A stretch of 64,000 nucleotides of DNA, taken from Lachnospiraceae bacterium. GTDB taxonomy: Bacteria > Bacillota > Clostridia > Lachnospirales > Lachnospiraceae. This document shows positions 16,159 through 25,271 of this stretch, in pieces. Position 1 is the first letter of the stretch. Each line of letters opens with the position of its first letter. The notes below the pieces were generated by a model. That model was given only the letters and a program-made list of their open reading frames with translations. It was not told the DNA's origin and searched no databases. The stretch is taken from positions 1 to 64,000 of the forward strand of contig CAJTAL010000006.1 in the NCBI GenBank assembly GCA_910574285.1, read 5' to 3'. Position numbers and translations under genes: made by a program.

Positions 16159-17616
16159 ATGTATTCAGATTGCTTTAGTAAACTGGAGATAGACGCGATA
16201 GGCGAGATTCTCAATATCAGTCTCGGCGCGTCTGCGACAGCAGTTTCCACGATGTTGAATTCCAGGGTGGACATTACGACGCCGGTTGTCAACGTCGTGA
16301 GAAAAGAAGAATTTGAGATGGACAGAGTAGAACCGGCAGTCTGCGTCGAGATTACTTATGTTGAGGGCCTGGAAGGTGAGAACGTCATGCTTCTTAAGAG
16401 GCATGATATTAAAGTAATCGTCGAGATGGTCATGGGAATGGAGATCCCTGATGAAGACTTCGAACTTGACGAGATCAATATCAGCGCTGTCTGCGAGGTT
16501 ATGAACCAGATGATGGGCGCGTCTGCCACGGCGCTGTCTGAATTCCTGGGAAGAATGGTGAATATCTCCACACCGATTTCTTTCGAGGTAGAGAACGAAC
16601 AGCAGTTTATAGAGAAATATTTTGACGACGATGAGCCGAAGGTAGTTGTCGGATTTACGTTAAAGATTGCGGATAAGCTTGAGAGTGAATTCTTCAATGT
16701 CATGCCGATTAGGCTGGCCAAAGGATTGGTGGAAGGTTTCCTGCCGCCGGAGGCGATCGTAGAGTATGATCCGAAAGCATCAAGCTCATCAGCCGCTTCG
16801 AATGCAGGAGAACCGTCACCGGCGGCACCGGAGACGTCATTCCTGCAGGAAGACAGTAAACCAGAGTCTTCGAATCAGATGATGTCGCAGGAAGAGATCG
16901 AGAGGATGCTTGCGGAGATGAGTTCCGGCGGACCGGCAGAACCGGAGCCTACACCAGCGCCTACACCTGCACCAGCGGCAGCATCGACGCCAACGCCAGC
17001 GGCAGCACCGGCGGCAGCAACACCTGCAGCGGCAGCATCGACGCCAACGCCAGCGGCAGCACCGGCGGCAGCAACACCTGCAGCGGCAGCACCGACACCA
17101 ACACCGGCGGCAGTTCCGGCACCGGCGGCAGGTCAGGCAGTACCGATGATGCAGGCAGGAGTAAGCCCGGAAGTATCCATGATGCAGATGCAGATGATGC
17201 AGCAGATGATGCAGCAGATGCAGCAGATGCAGCAGATGCAGCAGCAGATGCAAGAACAGAAGAAAACTCCGGCAGAACCGAAGATGATCCATGTACAGGC
17301 GCCGGCACAGACGTCTCTTAAGGCGGACAATGGAATTGTGCTGGAAGGCGAGCAGGAAGAGAACATGGAACTGATCATGGGAGTTCCGCTTGAGATATCC
17401 GTCGAGATTGGAAGAACGAAGAAGCTTGTAAAGGATATCCTTGATTTTACAAAGGGTTCCCTGGTGGTTCTGGACAAACTCGCGGGAGAGCAGGTAGACT
17501 TGTTTGTCAACGGCCAGTGTATCGCGAAGGGCGACGTAGTGGTCGTAGAGGATAATTTTGGTATCAGGATAACGGAGATCATGAAAGTGAACCTGATCGC
17601 TTTGGGACAGCATTAA
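16159..17616 (+). CDS. fliY: Flagellar motor switch phosphatase FliY
   Basis: FliY is a C-ring protein that also dephosphorylates CheY-P. The N-terminal CheC-like domain (about 1-205) has two complete active sites of the D/S-x3-E-x2-N-x22-P type: DAIGEILN ending in P at ITTP, and SAVCEVMN ending in P at ISTP. The C-terminal FliN/SpoA domain covers about 405-485 (PLEISVEIGRTKKLVKDI). A linker of roughly 190 residues joins them. It contains an 18-residue Ala/Pro/Thr repeat encoded by a 54-bp tandem repeat, then a Met/Gln tract. The length of 485 residues is longer than usual because of the linker. Confidence 0.9.
   Translation: MYSDCFSKLEIDAIGEILNISLGASATAVSTMLNSRVDITTPVVNVVRKEEFEMDRVEPAVCVEITYVEGLEGENVMLLKRHDIKVIVEMVMGMEIPDEDFELDEINISAVCEVMNQMMGASATALSEFLGRMVNISTPISFEVENEQQFIEKYFDDDEPKVVVGFTLKIADKLESEFFNVMPIRLAKGLVEGFLPPEAIVEYDPKASSSSAASNAGEPSPAAPETSFLQEDSKPESSNQMMSQEEIERMLAEMSSGGPAEPEPTPAPTPAPAAASTPTPAAAPAAATPAAAASTPTPAAAPAAATPAAAAPTPTPAAVPAPAAGQAVPMMQAGVSPEVSMMQMQMMQQMMQQMQQMQQMQQQMQEQKKTPAEPKMIHVQAPAQTSLKADNGIVLEGEQEENMELIMGVPLEISVEIGRTKKLVKDILDFTKGSLVVLDKLAGEQVDLFVNGQCIAKGDVVVVEDNFGIRITEIMKVNLIALGQH
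16975..17122 (+). repeat. 54-bp tandem repeat in the fliY linker
   Basis: The 54-bp unit occupies 16975-17028 and 17029-17082 with identical sequence, followed by a diverged third copy. It encodes AAASTPTPAAAPAAATPA. A CAGATG-rich tract at 17182-17251 that encodes Met/Gln follows. Identical copies next to each other suggest recent expansion and potential length variation in frame. Confidence 0.9.
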
Positions 17617-17636
17617 GTGTTGAAGGAAGGAATTAT

Positions 17637-17987
17637 ATGTTAAGAGTGATTGGCACCTTTATCGTAGCTGCACTTATCATATACGCGAGTTATCTGGCAA
17701 GCAAATACATAGGCAAAGGTCTGGGCAGGGGCGTCAGTTCCAGGTATATGCGCCTGATCGACCAGATCGCGCTTGGGCAGGACCGGCATATCGCGATCGT
17801 ACAGATCGGCGGAAAGTACTTGCTTGTAGGGGTCACTTCGGGACAGGTCAACGTCCTGTCTGAGATCCAGGATGATAATTTATTCCCGCTGGAACCGGAT
17901 ACGGTGGACATTGGGGAGAAGATACCGGATTTCAAGGCTATGATGGAAAAGTTTGGCGGTCTGGGAAAAAGAGGAGGTAGAAAGTAG
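17637..17987 (+). CDS. fliO: Flagellar biosynthetic protein FliO
   Basis: FliO is a membrane-bound assembly factor of the export gate, helping FliP ring formation. The 116-residue protein has one N-terminal membrane helix (about 3-22) and a small soluble domain with the FliO pattern RLIDQIALGQDRHIAIVQIGGKYLLVGVT. The ATG follows GAAGGAAGG. The stop overlaps the fliP GTG by one base. Confidence 0.85.
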   Translation: MLRVIGTFIVAALIIYASYLASKYIGKGLGRGVSSRYMRLIDQIALGQDRHIAIVQIGGKYLLVGVTSGQVNVLSEIQDDNLFPLEPDTVDIGEKIPDFKAMMEKFGGLGKRGGRK

Positions 17988-18649
17988 TGTACGATTCATT
18001 GATCAATGTGAATGGCAATCAGGTTCCTACGCTTGATCTGCTGCTGATACTGACGATCATCTCACTTCTGCCCTCTCTTTTAGTCATGGTAACCTCCTTT
18101 GCGAGGACCGTAATCATTCTATCATTCCTGAGAAATGCTATGGGTGTCCAGCAGACTCCGCCTAATATGGTGCTGATAGGAATCGCAGTTTTCCTGACGC
18201 TGTATATTATGGATCCTGTGATCAAACAGATTAATACGGAGGCATATACGCCGTATAAGAATCAAGAGATTACACAGGAGGAGGCGATCAAAAGGGCGCA
18301 GGTCCCGCTGAAAGAATTCATGCTGAGTAATACGGACAAAGGGACGGTTGAGCTTTTCGCCGATATGGCGGACGCGGAGGAAGTGGAGCAGGTTCAGGAT
18401 CTGCCGATGACGGTGGTTATCCCGGCATTTATGACCAGTGAGCTTAAGAGAGGATTTAGCGCAGGATTCTTATTATATATTCCGTTTCTGCTGATCGATA
18501 TCGTCGTTTCCAGTACGTTGATGTCCATGGGTATGATGATGTTGCCTCCCGCGATGATCTCACTGCCGTTCAAGCTGTTGTTGTTTGTGACGGTGAACGG
18601 ATGGGAATTGTTGTTCTCGAGCATTGTTAACAGTTTTAATATACCGTGA
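17987..18649 (+). CDS. fliP: Flagellar export gate protein FliP
   Basis: FliP builds the core of the export gate with FliQ and FliR. The 220-residue protein has four membrane segments and the family motifs TSFARTVIILSFLRNAMG, QTPPNMVLIGIAVFLTLY and the C-terminal GMMMLPPAMISLPFKL. The start is GTG 17987, overlapping the fliO stop by one base; GAGGAGG lies about nine bases upstream. It lacks the long cleaved leader of the proteobacterial protein. Confidence 0.95.
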   Translation: MYDSLINVNGNQVPTLDLLLILTIISLLPSLLVMVTSFARTVIILSFLRNAMGVQQTPPNMVLIGIAVFLTLYIMDPVIKQINTEAYTPYKNQEITQEEAIKRAQVPLKEFMLSNTDKGTVELFADMADAEEVEQVQDLPMTVVIPAFMTSELKRGFSAGFLLYIPFLLIDIVVSSTLMSMGMMMLPPAMISLPFKLLLFVTVNGWELLFSSIVNSFNIP

Positions 18650-18671
18650 CGGTAAGGAGGGCATAGCGTAG

Positions 18672-18932
18672 ATGACAAACGGAGAAGTCGGAGATCTGAT
18701 GTACGATGTGTTTGTACTGGTGATTCAGCTTGCGGGTCCGCTGCTTGTGATCAGTATGCTGGTAGGTATCCTGATCTCGATTATACAGGCGGCGACACAG
18801 ATCCATGAACAGACGATCACATTTGTGCCCAAATTGCTGGTGATCGGTATTATCCTTGTCTTCAGCGGCAACCGTATGCTGGAGATGCTGCAGGATTTTA
18901 CCATGCGGGTGTTCCGGTTGATACAGGGCTGA
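18672..18932 (+). CDS. fliQ: Flagellar export gate protein FliQ
   Basis: FliQ wraps the FliP/FliR core of the export gate. The 86-residue protein has two membrane helices (about 15-40 and 52-72) with the typical GPLLVISMLVGILISIIQAATQI and ITFVPKLLVI segments. It lies 22 bases after fliP and 16 before fliR. Confidence 0.95.
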   Translation: MTNGEVGDLMYDVFVLVIQLAGPLLVISMLVGILISIIQAATQIHEQTITFVPKLLVIGIILVFSGNRMLEMLQDFTMRVFRLIQG

Positions 18933-18948
18933 CGTAGGGAGTGGTGAC

Positions 18949-19716
18949 ATGGCAATCGGTAATATCGCGCAGCTTACATTATTTTCCCTGATCATGATGA
19001 GGATGACGGGATTTGTCTTATTGAATCCAGTACTGGGGCGAAGGAATATACCGGCGCGGGTAAAGGCTGGTTTTATATTTATACTGACATTAATGATCTA
19101 TTCGTTCTCGGTGGAGGAGGCTTTCGAGATCGGAAGTACGATTGAATTTATGCTGCTTCTGATCAAGGAGTTTTTTATAGGTTATGTAGTCGGGTTTGTC
19201 ATGCATTTGTTTTTTTTTATTGTAAGTTTTGCCGGCTATATCATAGATTTTCAGATGGGGTTGTCGATGGCTACCGTATATGACCCCCAGAGCAATGCGC
19301 AGATGCCTGTGACAGGCAGTCTGCTCCAGACATGGCTTATGCTGCTCTTTTTTGCGGCTGACGGTCATCACGCGCTGATGAAGATATTGGTGACGTCGGC
19401 GGAGATCGTCCCCTACGGAGGGATGGTGATTACCCAGGGATTATCGCTTCGGATCATAGAAATATTTCTGGAATGCGTTTCCATGGGTGTAAGACTTGCG
19501 ATCCCGATGATCGCGGCGGAATTTCTGGTAGAGATAGGAGTCGGGATCCTGAACAAGGTAGTGCCGCAGATCAGTATTTTCGTAATTAATATCCAGATGA
19601 AATTAATTGTCGGCCTTGGGCTTCTTGTTATTCTCTTCGCACCGACGGGCAGTTTTATAGAGAAGATCATGACAACGATGATAAAGACGGTCCAGGGGAT
19701 ACTGACATTCTTATAA
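18949..19716 (+). CDS. fliR: Flagellar export gate protein FliR
   Basis: FliR is the single-copy gate subunit that couples to FlhB. The 255-residue protein is very hydrophobic with about six membrane helices. It carries the characteristic MTGFVLLNPVLGRRNIPARVK near the N-terminus and GFVMHLFFFIVSFAGYIIDFQMG in the middle. It fits the fliP-fliQ-fliR-flhB-flhA order. Confidence 0.95.
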   Translation: MAIGNIAQLTLFSLIMMRMTGFVLLNPVLGRRNIPARVKAGFIFILTLMIYSFSVEEAFEIGSTIEFMLLLIKEFFIGYVVGFVMHLFFFIVSFAGYIIDFQMGLSMATVYDPQSNAQMPVTGSLLQTWLMLLFFAADGHHALMKILVTSAEIVPYGGMVITQGLSLRIIEIFLECVSMGVRLAIPMIAAEFLVEIGVGILNKVVPQISIFVINIQMKLIVGLGLLVILFAPTGSFIEKIMTTMIKTVQGILTFL

Positions 19717-19732
19717 AAGGAAGTGAACACCT

Positions 19733-20794
19733 TTGGCGTCAGAGGAAAAAACCGAAAAAGCCACACCTAAGAAGCGGAGGGACCAGCGCAAGGAAGGTAA
19801 TGTCGCGTCGAGTAAAGACGTAATCGCGGTCGCTTCGCTTATCGGGTGTTTCTACTGTCTGCAGATTTTGTTTCCGATGATCTATGAGTCTCTGAGAGAT
19901 ACTATGATCTTCCAGATATCGGCGGTGGAAAGTATAGAAGAATTATCGCTGGGTAATCTGCAGATGCTTGGTATGAAAGCAGTTACTGTTTTAGCAAAAT
20001 GTATCTTTCCGCTGGGGGTGATAAGTCTGGCCATCGGAGTGGTTGCGACCGGAATACAGACCCGGTTCAACGTCACGACGAAGCCTTTGAAATTCAAACT
20101 CAGCAAGCTGAACCCGCTCAAAGGGCTTAAGAATATGTTTTCCCTTAAGCAGGTTGTGGAGCTACTGAAAGCAGTGATCAAGATCATTATCCTCGGGGTG
20201 ATCCTGTACGGGATCCTGAAGGATGAGATTGTGGTGATCGCACAGATGATGGATATCGATCCGCTCTCTTCCGCGGCGTACGTCCTGAAGGAGATCGTGA
20301 GCATGGTTCTGAAGGTGGCCATGGTCTTCGCTGCGATCGCGGGATTCGACTATTTCTATCAGAGATGGTCCTACGAGAAAAACCTCAAGATGACGAAAGA
20401 AGAAGTCAAGGAAGAGTATAAGCAGACAGAAGGAGACCCGAAGATCAAGGGTAAGATCCGAAGTCTGCAGCAGAGTATGGCAAGAAGCAGGATGATGCAG
20501 GCGGTGCCGGATGCGGACGTTATCATCCGTAACCCTACGCACTACGCGGTGGCGCTCAGATACGATGTCGACAAAGACAACGCGCCTGTCGTGATCGCGA
20601 AGGGGCAGGACTTGATCGCGCTTAAGATCGTGGAGATCGGCGAGGCGCACAAGGTTACGGTGATCGAGAACAAACCGCTTGCGAGAGGAATCTATGCTTC
20701 AACCCCGCTGGGCGGGCAGATTCCGGCGGAATATTATGGAGTGGTAGCGGAGATCCTCGTTGAGGTATTCCGAATGAATAAAAAGTTGGTGTAG
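19733..20794 (+). CDS. flhB: Flagellar export switch protein FlhB
   Basis: FlhB sets export specificity and switches from hook to filament substrates after self-cleavage. The 353-residue protein starts SEEKTEKATPKKRRDQRKEG, has four membrane helices, and a cytoplasmic domain with the NPTH autocleavage site at residues 267-270 (IIRNPTHYAVALRYD). The start is TTG 19733, preceded by AAAGGAAGTG; no ATG is available. FliK, its partner in switching, is encoded upstream. Confidence 0.95.
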   Translation: MASEEKTEKATPKKRRDQRKEGNVASSKDVIAVASLIGCFYCLQILFPMIYESLRDTMIFQISAVESIEELSLGNLQMLGMKAVTVLAKCIFPLGVISLAIGVVATGIQTRFNVTTKPLKFKLSKLNPLKGLKNMFSLKQVVELLKAVIKIIILGVILYGILKDEIVVIAQMMDIDPLSSAAYVLKEIVSMVLKVAMVFAAIAGFDYFYQRWSYEKNLKMTKEEVKEEYKQTEGDPKIKGKIRSLQQSMARSRMMQAVPDADVIIRNPTHYAVALRYDVDKDNAPVVIAKGQDLIALKIVEIGEAHKVTVIENKPLARGIYASTPLGGQIPAEYYGVVAEILVEVFRMNKKLV

Positions 20795-20797
20795 AAG

Positions 20798-22876
20798 ATG
20801 AAGAATGTATTGAATAACGCGGTATCATTAATCGTAGTTATGATCGTACTGCTGTTGATCATACCGTTAAGTCCTTTTTTCCTGGACGTTATGATTATAC
20901 TGAATATTGCGATATCTCTGATTATTCTGTTGGTCAGTATGAACATTAAAGAGGCGTTGGAATTCTCCATCTTCCCATCTTTGCTTCTTATTACGACCTT
21001 ATACCGTATCGGAATCAATATTTCCTCCACAAGAAGTATCTTAAGTAATTCCGGTACGGCAGGACAGGTAATCCAGTCTATGGGTGACTTCGTTCTCCAG
21101 GGAAATGTAGTTGTCGGCGTTATCATATTCCTGATTATCGTATTGGTTCAGTTCCTTGTTATCACGAAGGGTGCGGAACGTGTGGCTGAGGTAGCGGCAA
21201 GATTTACGCTGGACGCTATGCCTGGTAAGCAGATGGCCATCGACGCGGACCTTGGAAGCGGACTGATCACGGAAGAGGAAGCGAAGGCGAGACGTTATAA
21301 GATCCAGAAGGAAGCCGACTTCTATGGTTCTATGGACGGTGCCACGAAGATCGTTAAGGGAGATGCTACCATGTCCCTGATCATCACGGCAGTCAATTTC
21401 CTGGGGGGCTGTGTAATCGGTATGGTCCAGGGCAGCATGGGATTCACGGAAGTACTTCAGGTGTATTCCATCGCTACGATCGGCGACGGTCTGGTATCCC
21501 AGATACCGGCGCTTCTGATTTCTACGGCGACAGGTATGATCGTAACCCGTGCGGTTGCGGAGGACAGCCTGAATATAGATGTAACAAGACAGTTCTCGGC
21601 ACAGCCGAAAGCGATCATGATCGCGGGCGGCGTGCTGGCGATTCTTCTGGCGGTTCCGGGGATGCCAAAGTTCCAGTTGGCCGTTATCGCGCTTACTATG
21701 ATGTTAGGCGGATTCTATCTCATGCGGCGAATGGAGGGATTCGCGGCGGTTCCGGAACAGGGATCTATGGCGGCGGGCGGTATGGGGCCTATGGAACCGG
21801 AGCAGATGGCCGAGGAAGACGATTTCAAAGATATCAACAGTGTATACTCTCTGATCTCGGTAGAACCCATCGAGATGGAGTTTGGCTACAGCTTGATCCC
21901 TCTTGTGGATGAGGCGAGCGGCGGGCGAATGATCGACCGTATCGTTATCTTCCGGCGGCAGTACGCCCAGGAGATGGGTCTTGTAATTCCGTCTATCCGG
22001 CTGCGTGACAGCTCAAGCCTTAATACGAACCAGTATGTTATAAAGATCAAGGGCGAGGAAGTCGCCAAAGGAGAGATCCTGGTAGACTACTATCTGGCGT
22101 TAGAGCCTCCGAATCTGGAGAAGGAGATTGATGGTATAGATACCATCGAACCGGCATATGGTATTCCGAGTAAATGGATTACGGTGGATAAGAAAGAGAT
22201 GGCGGAGATCTATGGATATACGGTTATCGATCCGTTATCGGTTATGCTGACGCATCTGTCCGAGACCGTGAAGAAGCATGCCCACGAGCTGCTGAACCGG
22301 CAGGAAGTCGTGCGTCTGGTTGACAATATGAAGAAGCAGTCGCCGGAGCTTGTGGATGAACTGATTCCGCCGCTGATCTCATACGGTAATTTCCAGAAGA
22401 TATTGACCAATCTGCTGAAAGAAGGCATACCGATTAAAGACATGGAGACTATCATGGAGACGATCGTAGATTCGTCTATGACGGTGCGGGATCTGGATAC
22501 GATCACCGAGAATATCCGTGTAGCGCTGAAGCGTACGATCACACGGAGATTCTGCGAAGGAAACAGTATGAAAGTGGTGACGCTGGACGCGGAGCTGGAG
22601 AAGAATATCATCACCAGCCTGACCAACGGAGACCACGGCATGTATCTTGCTCTAAGTCCGGATGTGATGCAGAGCGTGATCTCACAGATGTCCGACGAAG
22701 TGAAGAAGTTCCAGGAGCTTGGACAGTCTCCGGTTGTTCTTACGAGTCAGGTGGTGCGTCTGCATTTCTATCGGTTGATCGAACAGTTCTTCCCGGACGT
22801 ATATGTGCTCTCATTTAATGAGATCAGCAATAACGTCCAGATACAGGCAGTCGGCAATATCATGATGCAAGCATAA
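20798..22876 (+). CDS. flhA: Flagellar export gate protein FlhA
   Basis: FlhA forms the nonameric export gate ring that docks chaperone-substrate complexes. The 692-residue protein has eight membrane helices within about the first 320 residues, the conserved loop AERVAEVAARFTLDAMPGKQMAID, and a large cytoplasmic domain (about 350-692). It begins three bases after flhB. In most relatives flhF and flhG follow; here only a hairpin and fliA do. Confidence 0.95.
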   Translation: MKNVLNNAVSLIVVMIVLLLIIPLSPFFLDVMIILNIAISLIILLVSMNIKEALEFSIFPSLLLITTLYRIGINISSTRSILSNSGTAGQVIQSMGDFVLQGNVVVGVIIFLIIVLVQFLVITKGAERVAEVAARFTLDAMPGKQMAIDADLGSGLITEEEAKARRYKIQKEADFYGSMDGATKIVKGDATMSLIITAVNFLGGCVIGMVQGSMGFTEVLQVYSIATIGDGLVSQIPALLISTATGMIVTRAVAEDSLNIDVTRQFSAQPKAIMIAGGVLAILLAVPGMPKFQLAVIALTMMLGGFYLMRRMEGFAAVPEQGSMAAGGMGPMEPEQMAEEDDFKDINSVYSLISVEPIEMEFGYSLIPLVDEASGGRMIDRIVIFRRQYAQEMGLVIPSIRLRDSSSLNTNQYVIKIKGEEVAKGEILVDYYLALEPPNLEKEIDGIDTIEPAYGIPSKWITVDKKEMAEIYGYTVIDPLSVMLTHLSETVKKHAHELLNRQEVVRLVDNMKKQSPELVDELIPPLISYGNFQKILTNLLKEGIPIKDMETIMETIVDSSMTVRDLDTITENIRVALKRTITRRFCEGNSMKVVTLDAELEKNIITSLTNGDHGMYLALSPDVMQSVISQMSDEVKKFQELGQSPVVLTSQVVRLHFYRLIEQFFPDVYVLSFNEISNNVQIQAVGNIMMQA

Positions 22877-22883
22877 TACCAGT

Positions 22884-22917
22884 GTACTGTATCATTTGAC
22901 TGAAAATGATACAGTAC
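22884..22917 (+). other. Strong hairpin between flhA and fliA
   Basis: GTACTGTATCATTT (22884-22897) and AAATGATACAGTAC (22904-22917) form a perfect 14-bp stem with a 6-base loop. ATGAAAAAC follows, not a T-run. It ends 25 bases before the fliA ATG, so it may shape fliA translation, block readthrough in part, or mark an RNA processing site. Confidence 0.6.
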
Positions 22918-22942
22918 ATGAAAAACTCAATGGAGCGCGAAT

Positions 22943-23731
22943 ATGGACACACAGGAATTATACAAAGAAAAGACGAACGAAGAGCTTTTAAAAATGTATA
23001 AAGAAACAGGAAAGCTTGAGATCAAGCAGGAGATCGTCATGCGGTATATCTACCTTGTGAAGAGTATTGCGCTGCAGATGAGGGATATCTATGTCAGTTT
23101 TTCTCAGGTAGACGATATCATCAGCGAAGGTGTGATCGCGATCATGTCTTCCATCGAGAAGTTTGATATGGATAAGAATGTCAAGTTCGAGACGTTTATT
23201 TCAAAACGAATCAAGGGAATGATCATCGATCTGGCAAGGAAACAGGACTGGGTGCCAAGAAGTACAAGAAAGAGTACGAGAGATATTGAAGAAGCGGTGA
23301 CAACGTTATATAATAGATTAGGGTATTATCCTTCCGTTCAGGAGGTGACGGAGTATCTGAATATTACGCCTGAAAAATATCAGGAGACGATGAGAAAAGC
23401 TTCTCTGTTCAATGTTCTCTCGCTGGATATGGTTCTTGCGGAAGCTCAGGGTAACGAGGCGGGGGTGACGCTGCCTCAGGGAGAGAAGAATGATCAGCCT
23501 GAGAGTCAGTTTCTCAAGAAGGAATTGACGGAAGTTCTTGCAGAAGGGATCGGGACGCTCAAGGAGAACGAGCAGCTTGTGATCTCGCTGTATTATATAG
23601 ATGAACTGAATATGAGACAGATCGCGGATGTACTCAAGGTGAGCGAACCTAGAGTCTCCCAGATCCATACGAACGCGATTAAGAAGCTGAGAAAACACAT
23701 GGAAAGATTCAACGAAGAAAAGGAGAGTTAA
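22943..23731 (+). CDS. fliA: RNA polymerase sigma factor FliA (sigma-28)
   Basis: FliA directs transcription of late flagellar and chemotaxis genes. The 262-residue protein shows sigma regions 2 (YLVKSIALQMRDIYVSFSQVDD; RIKGMIIDLARKQDWVPR), 3 (LGYYPSVQEVTEYLNI) and 4 (QLVISLYYIDELNMRQIADVL and VSEPRVSQIHTNAIKKLR). It is of the WhiG/FliA class. It is encoded in the middle of the superoperon, right before flgF. The antisigma factor FlgM is not seen in the window. Confidence 0.95.
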   Translation: MDTQELYKEKTNEELLKMYKETGKLEIKQEIVMRYIYLVKSIALQMRDIYVSFSQVDDIISEGVIAIMSSIEKFDMDKNVKFETFISKRIKGMIIDLARKQDWVPRSTRKSTRDIEEAVTTLYNRLGYYPSVQEVTEYLNITPEKYQETMRKASLFNVLSLDMVLAEAQGNEAGVTLPQGEKNDQPESQFLKKELTEVLAEGIGTLKENEQLVISLYYIDELNMRQIADVLKVSEPRVSQIHTNAIKKLRKHMERFNEEKES

Positions 23732-23732
23732 A

Positions 23733-24485
23733 ATGTTTCAAGGATATTATGACCTGACGTCTAATATGATCACACAAAACCGGAATATGAATATTATAAG
23801 TAATAATATGACGAATGTTTCTACCCCTGGTTATAAGGAAGATCGGCTGATGCAGAGTACATTCCGCGACGAGATGATCTATCGTTATGACAGGGAAGAC
23901 AGTGCTGCCAGAACTCCGGTGGGTGTGGTATCCCGGATGAATATTGCGGATGAGAGAGTGACGGATTATACGGAAGGCGGTATCAGGGAGACCGGCGCGC
24001 CTATGGATGTGGGGCTGACCGGCAGAGGATTCTTTGAGATCCAGACGGATAACGGCAACGTATATACCCGGAACGGTTCTTTCAATCTGGATGATAACGG
24101 ATATCTGATCCTGCCGGGATTCGGACGGGTGCTCGGTACGAACGGACCGATTCGGCTCACGACGGACAAGATCGAGATTGATAAGCAGGGCAATATCATG
24201 AATGAAGGCGGCACGCAGGTCTTTGGAACATTAAGGGTGGTAGATTTTGCGGATTATGGTCAGCTTACCAAGGTAACCGGAGGCGTATTCCGGGCAAACG
24301 CACAGCCACAGGCGGCGCAGGGAGTAACCATTACACAGAGATATCTGGAAGACTCTAACGTGAATATGGCGGAAGAGATGACAAGGATGATGAGCGGGCA
24401 GCGGGTGCTGCAGAGTTCCGCGCAGCTTTTGAAGATGTATGACCAGTTGATGGCGAAGATGGTCATCCTGGGATCTGCGACCTAG
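23733..24485 (+). CDS. flgF: Flagellar rod protein, FlgF-like
   Basis: This rod protein belongs to the FlgF/FlgG family. The N-terminus has the axial motif NIISNNMTNVSTPGYKED and the C-terminus the helix DSNVNMAEEMTRMMSGQRVLQ. The middle contains the family's GAPMDVGLTGRGFFEIQT and YTRNGSFNLDDNGYL. The 250-residue product starts one base after the fliA stop. I call it FlgF because a second family member follows; the two could be named the other way round. Confidence 0.8.
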   Translation: MFQGYYDLTSNMITQNRNMNIISNNMTNVSTPGYKEDRLMQSTFRDEMIYRYDREDSAARTPVGVVSRMNIADERVTDYTEGGIRETGAPMDVGLTGRGFFEIQTDNGNVYTRNGSFNLDDNGYLILPGFGRVLGTNGPIRLTTDKIEIDKQGNIMNEGGTQVFGTLRVVDFADYGQLTKVTGGVFRANAQPQAAQGVTITQRYLEDSNVNMAEEMTRMMSGQRVLQSSAQLLKMYDQLMAKMVILGSAT

Positions 24486-24549
24486 GAAATGAACGGATGA
24501 CCGGTAAATAAGCAATGGCGCATGAGAAACAGGAGGGAGAGGATAAAAT

Positions 24550-25260
24550 ATGTACACGTCGTTTTATACAGCCGCAAGGGGCGCGATGGAAGAGCAGAAG
24601 AAGCTGGATGTGGTCGGCAATAACCTTGCAAGTGCGAACAATTACGGTTATAAGGCGAAGACAACGGTGTTCTATGACCTGATGTATTATAACCTGAATA
24701 ATTATACCGGAGAGGATACTCCGCTGAAAGCCGGCACAGGTATTCATGTGGAGAAAACGAATACGAATTTTGATCCGACAGGATTTGTAACAACGGAGGG
24801 CAAGTTTGATTTTGCTATTGTCCAGGAAGGCTTTTTCATGCTGAGAAGTCCGATCACGAATGAGATTACATATACGAGAAACGGACGTTTCAGTATGTCG
24901 AAGCGAGGAGACGAATTCTACCTGGTGAATGACAACGGGAATTTTGTTCTTGACCAGAACCGGAACCCGATCCGGGTGATAGATGGGGAACTGAGCAGCG
25001 AGATCGGGGTATATGGATTCAACATCCTGGACGGGATGCAGAGTATAGGGAATAACGAATTTTCACCGGTTCTGAAGAACGGGCAGCCTTTCCTGATACA
25101 GGGCGCAAAACTCGCAGACCATGCGCTTGAGATGTCGGGAGTGAATGTGGCAGATGATTTTACACGTATGATAGAGGCTCACAGGGCGTATTCTTACGCG
25201 CTTAAGATGCTTCAGACATCAGATGAGATCGTGAATACGGTTAATACATTGAGATCATAG
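24550..25260 (+). CDS. flgG: Flagellar rod protein, FlgG-like
   Basis: This is the second FlgF/FlgG family protein of the pair and probably forms the distal rod. The 236-residue sequence has LDVVGNNLASANNYGYKAK at the N-terminus, FAIVQEGFFMLRSP and YTRNGRFSMSKRGDEF in the middle, and GVNVADDFTRMIEAHRAYS at the C-terminus. GGAGGGAGAGG precedes the ATG. It diverges from FlgF-like at 23733 enough to be a distinct rod part. Confidence 0.8.
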   Translation: MYTSFYTAARGAMEEQKKLDVVGNNLASANNYGYKAKTTVFYDLMYYNLNNYTGEDTPLKAGTGIHVEKTNTNFDPTGFVTTEGKFDFAIVQEGFFMLRSPITNEITYTRNGRFSMSKRGDEFYLVNDNGNFVLDQNRNPIRVIDGELSSEIGVYGFNILDGMQSIGNNEFSPVLKNGQPFLIQGAKLADHALEMSGVNVADDFTRMIEAHRAYSYALKMLQTSDEIVNTVNTLRS

Positions 25261-25271
25261 AGAGGTGCATT

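Noticed and set aside
16837-17613. A Cys/Arg-rich minus-strand frame opposite fliY
   Set aside because: It mirrors the Ala/Pro and Met/Gln repeats of fliY and has no start signals.
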